In this document: piece by piece, positions 1 through 12,200 of the stretch
Numbering within the stretch: position 1 is the stretch's first letter
Layout: the number at the start of each line of letters is the position of its first letter
Source: Mactra quadrangularis
Taxonomy: Eukaryota; Mollusca; Bivalvia; Venerida; Mactridae
Length of the DNA stretch: 64,000 bases
Assembly (NCBI GenBank): GCA_025267735.1
Contig: CM046309.1
Coordinates: forward strand, 60,432,755-60,496,754
Reading direction: 5' to 3'
Notes under the pieces: model-generated
Told to the model about the DNA's origin: nothing
The model's database searches: none
The model's input: only the letters and a program-made list of their open reading frames with translations
Program-made: the position numbers and the translations under genes

Positions 1-40
1 ATCAGCAGGGTTAATGTATGCATCATTGACAATCGAGTAT
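1..40. mobile_element. Right arm of a TIR element cut by the window edge
   Basis: atcagcagggttaatgtatg then cattgacaat, as in the copies at 12088 and 13949. Confidence 0.55.
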
Positions 41-79
41 AATTAACTATAACATTGTGTATAATGTATTTATTTTTAG

Positions 80-216
80 AACAAGGTGAAAGCCGGTACA
101 TATCCTGGTTCAACAACAAGTTGGTTATTTGTTACAGTAATTGTACTAGCTTTAAGACTAGCTAATGTTGATCCTTCGTTTGGTTTGATAGGATTTATAC
201 AGACTACAATACCTGG
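80..216 (+). CDS. CPT1: CPT1 exon 1 of window (first membrane segment)
   Basis: The exon follows a tatttttag acceptor and opens on a complete codon (Asn-Lys-Val-Lys). It encodes the [10 protein letters not shown] entry and hydrophobic [10 protein letters not shown] of the first membrane span, then NVDPSFG. It ends GG|gtaagt in phase 2. The start codon lies on an exon outside the window. Confidence 0.93.
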
Positions 217-3200
217 GTAAGTTGTATGTCAGTCATCTTTGGAGGAACAGTAGTCCATTGTTAAGACTTGAGCTTATGGGTAGAGAGGTCCTGGGTGCAA
301 ACCCCACCAGGGGCACTAGTAATTTCCTTAAGCAAGAAATTTACGTGTGATTGCTTCACTCCACCCAGGTATAAATAGGTACCAGCGAGGGTATATGTTG
401 GTTGCATTACGTATTAAAAGACTTTCCGTGGAGATTGATAAATAGATATCAGTAGTCCAATTATCAAGGATAATAGCTGTGAAATTGGTCAACATGCATA
501 AGCATGAAACTTAGATGGTAAAGTGGAATTATTTACTTACTATTTGCGGGCTTAGCGCAAAACGGTTGTAACTCAAGTTAAAAAAGAGTAAGTTACAACC
601 TTTTTGCCCTTAGCCCACATAGTATCGTTTTCAAACCAGCAAATATAAAATCAGCTTGAGGTGTATCGTATTCCAGATCATAAAATTTTACGTTTTTCAC
701 AAATACTATTTGTACATTTATTTATATCCATAATTTTGGTATCTTATTACATAAGAGGTTATAAACATATAAAGTTGGTGTCACCTTATTGTATCAAGGG
801 TTGCCCGTATAAATGTTGTAACTCGCTCTATAACGCAATGCTTTTACTACCATGGATATAATTTTACTGTCAAAATTGTATTTGATTCTAATTGGTTGAA
901 ATGACGGTCATTGTTTGGTATTTAGATCTAAATATAATATGAAAATATTTTTCTAGAAAATGAAATATAATTATTATATTGATTGACCTTGCTATAAAGT
1001 ATCCTTACTCTCCTTTCAAATTTTGCATTCTATTAAAACTATCTTAATGTGCAAATATATCTAAAATGAAATTTAATTATATTAATTAACAAACAAACAG
1101 CTTATTTACAAGTGTGAAGATAATTTTGGATAGCTTTGTACATACATTAATTGTTATTTCATCATCCTTTATAAGTCCTTGAAAAATAAGTTTTGGCTTA
1201 AAATATTCTGATTATTATACATGTATACATGCCTCAATTGTCCTTGAAAAGTACTTGAGATTTATTGTTTTAGAAAACAAATTAGTGAGCATCCTTGTTT
1301 CAAGTAAAGTATTAAGTATTTTGGTAATATAACAATTAATTTTGTCTTAAACAGTGCTATATTTTAAGTGTATGAATATGTTAGATTGAATTAGTTAATT
1401 CAGAACCTGTTGAGTTAATTGTTTAAGTTATTTCATGACTCTGAAAAAGTTCGCAATTTACTTTTCTGAGTAATAAATTAATTTCTTCAAAAAAGGCTTT
1501 TAATTCCTGGAAAGGTCCATGTGTATTTTAGATTATTGTTATATGTTTAAACAAATTTATATGTTGTACTAAAGTTCTTGCCTATAAGAACCATCAAAAT
1601 AGAGGATCTTAATACTAATAGTACATAGTACATGTATAGGGACGTTTTTTCCTCATGTTAAACATACATGTATATTGGAATTAAAAAATTGTCAGCAATG
1701 ACATGACTTTGTAATTTGGTAATCAGTAGCGTGTTCAATTACACAAAATGTTACAAAACGTTCCGTAACGATACATTTGGAACTCCTCGGCCTTTCGTTG
1801 CAATTAATTTCGGACATATTTAGATGCTATTTTGAAACTACCAGTGTTGAAATAAACAAATATATGATCGTTTAGGCAATGAGTGATGTTTCGTTTATAG
1901 TCTGTAAATTTTGAAACATCACTCATCGCCTTAACGATCGCATATTTGTGTATTAGATTAGATTATTTGCAGCAAATGGCCGAGGAGTTCCGAATGTATC
2001 GTTATGTAACGTTCTGTAACGTTTAGTGTAATTGAACACGCTACTGGTATTTGGTATTTATAGGGGAACTTTATTGTAATTGTGGGCATCAGTCCAATTA
2101 GCTTAGTTAATAAAACATGTGGGGGTCTGTATTATCAACCACATTACGACCTATTTAAGTCATAAATTCTTTTATCTTGTATTGCAATACTATTGTAAGA
2201 TATTTGATAATAAACTATCCTGACTTGCTAGCAGGAGGTCGCAGACTTACATCCTGCATTTCCCTGGTACATTTATCTGGTGCATAAGTACTGTTATTAA
2301 TTTTCTGTATAGTATACTCATGGTGACCCTACAGGTAATATTATAACAGTTTAATTAGTTAACCTAATTACCTGTCATTATGTTAGGACATATATCAGTA
2401 CATCTGTACTTTAGTTTATATGTGTACTTGATATGTCAACATTATACTATACTGTCTAGTTGACGATGATAAATTGACAGCTTATCTTAACAAATACACT
2501 GTTCTTATTGATAGGGCAAGTTGTTAAACCCATATTCAATGAATAGTTTTTTTACTAATAGCTACATTTGAAATGGTCATGTGTTTAATTTAACCTTATA
2601 GTATTTATATTAATTGATATTAACAACAGTTACTGCAGGTCAATGATATACAGTACAACCTCTTTTAAACAAAACCCATTGGGAGAGACTAAAGTTTGTT
2701 GCTGTATAGAGGTTGTTGCTCTTCAGAAGTTCAAACAAAGTTGTTGTGCAGTGAATTTGTTCTGTAGAGGGTCGCTCTGCAGAGCTGTAGTTGTAAACTT
2801 GTCATAGTAGATAAGTACAGTGCCCTTCAGACAAAGTCCTGGTTTAGGAAAGACCAATTCTTGTTTCATCATAAAAAAAGAAACAAAGAGTTATCTGATC
2901 ATATTTCAAAATCAATTAATTAGTTTATCAACATTCTGTTTTTAGCCTGATTTTCATTTGAAAAAATTCGGCCAATAGTTTCGCGAAAACACACTTGGTT
3001 GGGTGGGTGGGTGGCCAGTTTGGCGGGCGTCTGATGTTGTTAACAATTTTGTTAAAGTTTTCAATTTAGCATATATTTCTGCCATTTATTGTCGGATCTT
3101 TACGAAACTTCATACAATGATAACATACTATGTGATGAACAGAATTATAAAGTAACTGCAACTCTATCTAGCTTTATTATGGATTATTTCCCTTTGAAAT

Positions 3201-6200
3201 TTTGTGTTAAAGTTTTATAAATCCGGCTCTAATGTGGTTTCCACTTTACATTTCTTGTTTGTATTACAGATTGAACACAGCCTCAGAAACTGTCGGTTTA
3301 TATGGAAGTTGTCTAATCTTTTCGACATTATTATGGATTGGTATTATATTGTTCCTCAAGTATATGTTAAAACTACTACTTATGTATCATGGATGGATGT
3401 ATGAAGTTAGAGGAAAAACTTCTATACAAACTAAACTATGGCTGGTGAGTATTTGGTTTATATACATAATTTGTAAGCTGCTGATTTAAATACTCTTTAT
3501 AGGTGATAAGTATAGCTCAAGCCCTGTAATAAAGTATCTGTTCTGTTCTGTTCTGTTCTGTATTTGTTCAATAATCTAAGTATGTATTATATACTAATGG
3601 ACAAAAGTCTTGTCTGGTCAACAAAAACCATAATATCTTTTTTGTTTGTTATTGCACACTCAAACATTTGGTATCATTAGAAGGAGAATGTTATTATGTA
3701 TTGAATAAAAAAAAGAATTGTGAAATTTAAGCCAGTTCTGACGGTACAGTAATGTGTTGAAAATTGACATTTAGGATTTGCAAGTTACAAATGATTGTGT
3801 TGAGTCAGTTTTAAATGAAACATTTTTTTCAATAGTGTGTGTGACCCCATTAACCCCAATGAGTTGGATGTTCCTTATACGCATCGATGCTACAAGTTTG
3901 CGAAGAAATCTAGCCGGAAGACCAGAAAACTCATTCAGGTTAATGGGGGTCACATTCATAGTTAGTGCAGAAGTTCTGCAGTGAGTATTAAAATAAGTGG
4001 GCGTCCCTGACAGCTATATTAAATTTAGTAGTTTTTCATAGACTCCATGATGATATTTTTAATTCAATATTTCAGGGTTTGATTCGTCTATTTGGAGGAC
4101 GTAAACCTATGTTGAACAGCTATCAATCTTCATTGCCTAAACTGGTGCTGCCATCTGTGGAAGATACTATGAATAGGGTAGGTAACTCTGTTATGACAAT
4201 TGTGATAGTTGTTGGAGGGATATAAGAAGTCTGTTCCCAAAGGCCGACCCTTTGTGGCTCTACATAGTGGTTTCCTTTGAAAGGGTCTCTTATCAAATTT
4301 AATTCTTGCTTGCCAAGAACATTTGTTATACATTTGCTTTTCAATATGCCTGCCCCATTAGAGATGGATTTTTTTTCAAGAATACTTACATATGTAGAAA
4401 CAAGAGTTTGTTTACATTCTGAAGATAACATTACTATATACCCCTTGTAAATATTTACCTGATGTTTGTTTGTTTGTTTGGTTTAACGCTGTAGCAATGG
4501 CGGTCAGTCAACCTACTCACTCCTCCTGGAAAGGCTAAATCTCTGGATTTAGCTGTTAACCAACTACTAAGCGCTAACCTTCGTCAGTGACTGACAACTG
4601 CCCTACATAATATGAATCATTGGTAGGAGGGAGAATGGCCATACCTGATGAAGAGATTAAGTCTCAACATTGTAAAATCATAAAATGTGCTGGAGGTTGG
4701 AAAAAATGTAATGGAATTTGTATATTTTCTTCATGCAGGGCTTTTTTTCAGTATTTTTAGAAGGGGACTAGGGCCTTTCTTTATGTAGAACATTTAGGGA
4801 AATTTTATCGCAATTTCATAGATAGGGGAACAAAAAAATCCAAGATAAACTCCATATTTTGGGAAAACCGCATGATTTTAAAGATATTTCAGGAGGGGAA
4901 GGTGTCTATAAACGGCCCAGTTACATAAGGTCAGACCTGTATTATTTAATGTAACATAATGATACATTATTTGTTATAAATATTTTCCAGTATTTGTTGA
5001 GTATCAAACCTTTAGTTGATGATGAGAAATATAACAGAATGGCTGCTTTAGCTGAAGACTTCAAGAATGGACTTGGAAAGAAACTACAACGTTATCTTTG
5101 GTTGAAATCATGGTGGGCTACCAACTATGTAAGATTTTATAGTATTTCTTTCTTAACTTGTATATTCAAGATTCGTACAATCTTAAAAAGACCTTCGATT
5201 CCGCTTGAAGGCCTAAAAATAGTTTTAATTCTAAATTGAATAATATTCTAAGTATTGTTTCATATCTCTGTATTTGGATTAAAAGTAATTTAGATGACAT
5301 CATTTTTGCAGTTAGTATTTTCACTTCATTTATGTTTTCACTGCAGTTAATATCTTCACTGCAGTTTACATTTTTTCTGCAGCACTGTTTTCACTGTAAG
5401 TTACATTTTTAGTGCAGTATATACATCGTATATCATTTCAATTAACATTTTCACTACACTTTCAATTTCGCTGCAGTTAATATTAATCTGCATTATACAG
5501 TGAATCTTGCATAAGCGACCACGTCTCCTAAACGACCATTTGCACTAAGCGGCCACTCTGAGTTCCCACCAACTAGTTTTACTACTTAAATCTTTGTCTT
5601 AAGCGACTTTTGTCTAACGCGACCAGTGACCGCTCATTTTAGTCGAAACTGACTGACTTATTTGTGTTAAACGACCGGGTCAAATAAATCTAATTTGGCA
5701 AAAATCGTTAAATCGGTAATCAAAAATATACGTCGCCTCAATGTCTATCACCTAAACTCGTATGTCAGGCTCTAAAAATCAATAATTAACAGTCATAAAT
5801 ACTGTAAGATAAGGGGGTAGTGGGAACAATCAACAAAGTGACACTAATACTATCCAATTATAATGTAATTACATAATACACACCGAACAATTAGTCCCGT
5901 AATGGGGTCAATTAAAACATCCGTTCTGACCGTTCTATCACCGTAGAGAGTAATCATTTCCCAAAACATTTCTAGAGACTGCTAATTTGACTTTTTATAC
6001 GTGCATAGAACGTGTAAAATAATATTTATTTAAAAATACGAACACAGAAACAATTTGTTCATTTAAACAAAGAAAGGTCAATATTGAGGACATTATAAAC
6101 ACGTTTTCCGAAAATAGCGTCACGTTCTACTTTCAATTTTAACAAGGCCAACATTTTTACGCATGAATATTGCAGCGCTTGTTAAAACATAGAAGTAGCT

Positions 6201-9200
6201 TATGTGTTGACGATTATCACTACTTATTATCATTAATTGTTTAAATTTCACTGTTTCAAATTTAACAGCCTTTACTCTGATGACCTAAATATATTGATTG
6301 TTATAATGGCGAAAATTCCGGAAAATGCCCGGATTTTAACATGTACTTAAACAAAAACGACTGTTTTGCAGTTTTACTTAATTATATATATAATTGCAAT
6401 TTGAACCTGAATTTAGGATGTTAAGAAGAAAGAAAATCTATATTCCCATCATTTGTATGTATTTGACGACATTTGAATGAAAATCCATCAGTCAAAATCG
6501 TCCCGTTGACAGATTAATGTTCTACGAAAATGACGAATTTTAGAATGTCAGGACGGTTTCAACGTCGTAATCAACATTTGTCTTAAGAGACCATTGTCTT
6601 AAACGACCACTTTTTGTCTCTCCCTTGGATGGTCGCTTAACACAAGATCCACTGTATTTTCACTTTAATTAATATTTTCACTGCAAATTATATTTTCACT
6701 GCAGTGAAATTATGTATATTTTATTATACTCAACAGGTAACAGATTGGTGGGAGGAGTATGTATATTTAAGAGGTAGATCACCTATCATGGTAAACAGTA
6801 ACTATTACGGTGTAGACGCTGTATTAATGCATCCATCTAAAGTACAAGCAGCCAGAGCAGCGAATGTCGTCTACGTAATGTTACAATATAGACGTGATAT
6901 AGATAGAGAAGAACTCAATCCTGTAAGTCTACATCTTTATTATCTTATAATTTCAGTGTCTTTTCTAACAGTCTTAGGCCACATCAAGTTGATCATATGT
7001 TCTACGGATTTTTCTGAAGAAAAAATGGGGCGAACGAGCAAGAAATTTTTTTTTAAAAAGTCTTTATTCGCTTGCTTTATATAGCGGTTTGACCAAATTT
7101 TTATGGGCTAGCGAGGAAATAAAAATATTTTTTTTGTAAAAACCGTCAAAATTAGGGTGGGAGCGAATCCATAGAACATATGATCAATTTGTTGTGGCCT
7201 TAAACAAAATTTATGACAGATTTCACGAGAGCTAGTGTTACATAGACGGAATGTGTCCCACTGACTTGAGAAATACAAACCTGTTATTTTCCCAGTTTTT
7301 TGTTGAAACAATGAAATTACAGCTTATACTAAGTTAATAGTAAGTCTGATGCAGGAAATATTTAATGCCTGTTGGGCTAGCTCAGTCAGTTGCGCACAAG
7401 TCTACTGATCGTATATTGTTGTGGATTCAATTTCTGGAAGGGCATACTGCCTCCTGATTCAAAAACATATAGGGCATTTGTCAGTCACTGATGTAAATAT
7501 GTGCCTTGTAACTGGTTAGAGTTTATTATGAAAATATTACACACATAGCACTTAAATTATTAAAAATACAGTATAACATAAAATATAAATACTATAAGTT
7601 CAATACATTCATTGTGCTAGGACATATTTTCATTTATTAAGGATATCACAAGCTGAATATCACACAGCTGAATCTAGAGATTTAGCCTTTCCAGGATACA
7701 TGTAAGCAATAAGTTGACTGAATGCCTTGATATGACCTATACAATGTGTTGCTATGGCGTTAAACCCAAACAAATTTTTTTTAGATAATTATAATAATAT
7801 TTTTGGCATAAGCAGAAAAGTTTAAAGAAAAAATCCTATGCTTTTTATGAAAAAGAACAGTATATTAAAGTCAACCAAAAATGAAAAAAAGGATGATGTA
7901 TATTTTATGATATTTTCCATACGTTTTCAGATATTATTAAACAAGACCGTACCATTATGTTCAGCTCAGTATGAGAGACAATTTAATACAACACGTATCC
8001 CTGGTATAGAAGCAGACAAACTTGTACATTATAAAGATAGCAATCATGTAGCTGTATATTATAAAGGAAAGTTCTACAAGGTTTATATACACTTTAAGGG
8101 ACGTTACTTGAAACCATGTGAACTTGAACGGTAAGGAAAAATGATGTTTTTTATATTTTTTTCATTATTTTAATGTAAGATTTTTCTTGGTTTGGTCTTT
8201 AAGGTGTGTTACACTGCTTACACTCTGACAAGGTTTTTGTCATATGTCAGATATCTGACCTACATACTGTCCTGTCTTAGGTTTAGATCTCGAGAGCCAA
8301 TCTTGTAACCTATTAAAAAACACATATCTGACAATTGTCTTACTTGATAAAGGGGCAGATCGGAGTATGTACGACACAAGTAAGTAGGATCTATTCTTGA
8401 ATACATGTTCAATCAGTTTCAACCCCTAAACATGGAAAAAACCTTCAGGCTGGTGAACCTTTTAGTATTTCTGTGAACTTAAGTGGAGTGAAGCACATGC
8501 GGGTATATTTCATGCTCAAGAATTAACTTATGGCCTGTCCTTTTACTGGATATAATTTTATGTTATGGCAACTTGCTTGAAGATAGGCATGGTAAAGTTT
8601 GAACCAAGGACATTATGACTCCTGAGGCCCTTCTTATGACTGGACCTGCGCTCCTACATATATTGTATATATTTCCAGAACGTTTCAGAAGATATTAGAT
8701 GATGAAAGTGAACCAGTTGGTGGAGAGGAACATATACCTGCATTGACTGGTGGTAATAGAGTACCTTGGGCTAAAGCTAGAATGGAATTCTTTTCTAAAG
8801 GAAAGAATAAGGCTTCACTTGATGCCATAGAAAAGGTAGAGAACTTTTATAGGACTGTCATTGATAGAAAATGTTATATCGAATGGCAAATATGGGTGAT
8901 ATATTGATATATCGAGTCAGACAAGGAGTGTAATAGAAGCTGCTAGAACCCCAGTATATACATACTTTATAGTGCCCGCATGATGTTTTGCATGATGTTT
9001 CAGACATAAAACAAACTGTGTCTGTGACAGCCTGTTTCATCTATTCAGGTGAAAAAAAGATGAATACAACACAGTGATGTTAAATTATATGTCACCTTCA
9101 TTTAGTTTATAGCTTTATAAAATGCTAGATTGTATCGATATTATTAATTGCAAATTTATATTGGATCGTCTGTCAAGTATTGGTGATATATCAATAATCA

Positions 9201-12200
9201 CGATTTCCGATGACGACCCTATTCTATATGTTCTATAACAATCTTGGTTATGTTCAATGAATGCTCATTTAGTGAGCCCAGTCTTTGTTGTTACATACGA
9301 TTGTATTGTATTTGTATTTTTACTGAACAGAACAAAACAGAACAATTCTTTTATTTGCACAGTTTACATATAGTAAATACATGTGGTTAAATAATATATG
9401 GTCACATAAAAAAAACCCAACGGTTATTGTGGTGTTCTGGGGACAGTGGTAAACATTTAAATAATATGAAATTAGAGTATGTAAGTAGTTGCCCGAACTG
9501 GTCAATTTAGCAGCTATCACCATATCTTGTTTGTAGAAATTTGGTTGCCCCATAGAAATTTTTGGTTGCTCAAACTAGAAATTGGTTGTCCTGAGCAACC
9601 AGATACCTACTAATTTAGTAGACTGGGTTGTCGATTTTCTCTGATAAATATTGGCTGAAACTTAGTATGTTGTCTGAATTTTCATAACTGTATATATTGC
9701 ATGTTTAGCGCAAATTGGTCGTAACTCAATATAAGAAAAGAGTGAGTTATGACCATTTTGTGCTTAACCTATTACTATAATATTTCATTTATTTTTTCCA
9801 GGCTGCATTCTTCTTGAGCTTTGATGAAGAAGAGCAAAACTTTATCTTGGTAAGTTTATTGTATCTTTCTTATACGCATACTGACATTACCTAAATTTTT
9901 ATACCCCCGCTTCAAAGAAGAGGGGGGTATATTGTTTTACCCCCGTGCGTGCGTGTGTGCGTCCGTCCGTCTGTCCGTTACAAAATTTCCGTCGCAGTTT
10001 TCTCAGCAACTATAACATCCAGCAGCCTAATACTTTGCATATTGCTTCATCCCATAGTCCCATGTGGTGTAAAGCGATTTCATGCTCCTTGCTCATCTAC
10101 TTCCTGATTGTCGCATATTTTTAGATTTTTGCGGGGGTATCACTAGTGAGCATTAGCTCACAGATTTACTTGTTTCTTGAGCACCATTATGTCCTTACAG
10201 TAAAGCGCAATATAATCAAAAGCCTGACTAAAATGTTTGTGATTTTCATTAGCCTGAATTAATTTTAGCTAGTCCCCAGCCCAACTAAAAGGTAAGTTAT
10301 TTTTATTAGCCCAAATCAATTTTCTCTAGAGAAAATTTTAAGATTTGCAGTTGTAGTCATACTATTTCTGTATATATTGTTATGATACTATTGTAGTGAA
10401 GTCATATACTATATTTGTGTATATTTGTTTACAGGGTAACCAGGAAAGTTTTGATAAGTTTGCTGGCTGTATGTTACATGGCAATGGCTATAATAGATGG
10501 TTTGATAAATCTTTTAACCTGGTGGTTTGCTCCAATGGAAGGGTAAGTGAGGTGTAGATTATGTTATTGGTTAACTAAACTTTATATGTTGGCCTAGTTA
10601 ACTTTGTCATTTGTCTTTCTGACTGGTAATCCAGGGAGTATTCATTCCTGAGTGCTTTTCACCACTGTTTACGTAGCTCAAGAGGTGATGTAAGTGTAAC
10701 TGCCATCAGTATTGCATTTCATCAGTTTGCTTAATTAAAAAAAATTCATAAATAGTTGCATAACTTAAGATTGCTTCTAACTGTTTGTTAAGCTTTAAAG
10801 AGCAAGCTGATAGAATTTAAATAACACTTTTATTGTCAAAAGAAAAAACAGACCTGATGCATTTTTTTGTTGAATTGTTGAAAGACACTTAGGACATTTT
10901 TTGTACTGGTTGATCATTTTTTTGTGTAAGAAAGTTCACAAGTTTCTTTTCACTGATTAATTGAACAGGACAGTGGCCCCCATACAGCAGTCAAAATGGA
11001 ATTATGAGGTTGGCAAACCCAGACAGCCATAGTCCTAACTAAGGTATTATTGAATTATTTTTTTTCTTACAGATTGGTTTCTGTGCTGAACATTCCTGGT
11101 AAGTTTTGTATTTTATTTATTTAATTTTTTATTGTAATAAATAATATAACTTCACATGGGTAAAAGCCCCAGCTACCTACATGTACATAGGCTTCTCATT
11201 CAAGAAGGTAGACTGTTGAAAATAGCAGAGAAATGAAAGTTTAGTACTGGTGAATATCAGGAATGATGGTTAGGTGAGCTGTCTCTCTCATATATGACTA
11301 TGATAGTCATAATAATGAAAGTAATAATAACAACTTTATTCAATGTGGATAACATATTTGGTGAAAACTGATTTTCTATATGGTCCACTTATGGGGTGTA
11401 GAGCAACAATATATTATTTTAATTTTTGTACAGTAGGTTGTCAATAAAAAAAATGTGTTTTTCTAAGATGTATCTTGTCAATTTATCACTAGACTGTCCT
11501 AGAAGAGGTAAAATATAACCCATTATTCTCATGTCTTTAAGCTAGCTTTGATGGACACGTGGTTGAGTGTCCTGTAAATATGACATTGAACAGTCCTTGG
11601 TTGGATCCCAGGATAGTATTTTTTATTATTGAACTGTATTTGTTTAAACTTTAAACAATTCTGATTGAAATAGCTTTGTTTAATTACAAATGATCATAAA
11701 ATATCTATAATAAGTTGTTTTTATGTAGAAATGTTTTTTTAAAAATATTTCACCATGTTTGTTGTTTTATTTGTTAGAATAGATTTTTATTTCACCATCA
11801 TTGATCAAAGTTAACTTTAAAAGATCTTGCATTGTAACATGACTTCATTATGTACACTCAACTTCATGAATAAATTATATTTAATTTTACTGCAGTTTAA
11901 AGTAGACAGTTGATCATTCTCCTCAGTATTTCTTTTCAATGTGGTGGAATATATTGAAATGTTTCAAAATTTACATCTGACTTAATATTTCCTAATGTTT
12001 TCCTGTAAATGCAATATCTTTCAACTTTATTTCTTATGTATGATCAATTTATTAGTACGAAGCATTTTATTCATGTATTAAGATTTTTTATTCAACTGTC
12101 AGTCATATGTTAGCCCTGCTGATTTAAATACTTCAGTTTTCTTTTCTCACTATATATATAATCCAGTATTCAAATCAGCAGGGTTAATGTATGTGCCACT

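Larger units (their letters stand above)
217..3269 (+). other. CPT1 intron after exon 1
   Basis: Apart from the hairpin, 323-bp, ~100-bp and Helentron-like elements listed, I see AT-rich sequence only, plus a tRNA-like fragment near 270-320 (gagaggtcctgggtgcaaac). Confidence 0.6.
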
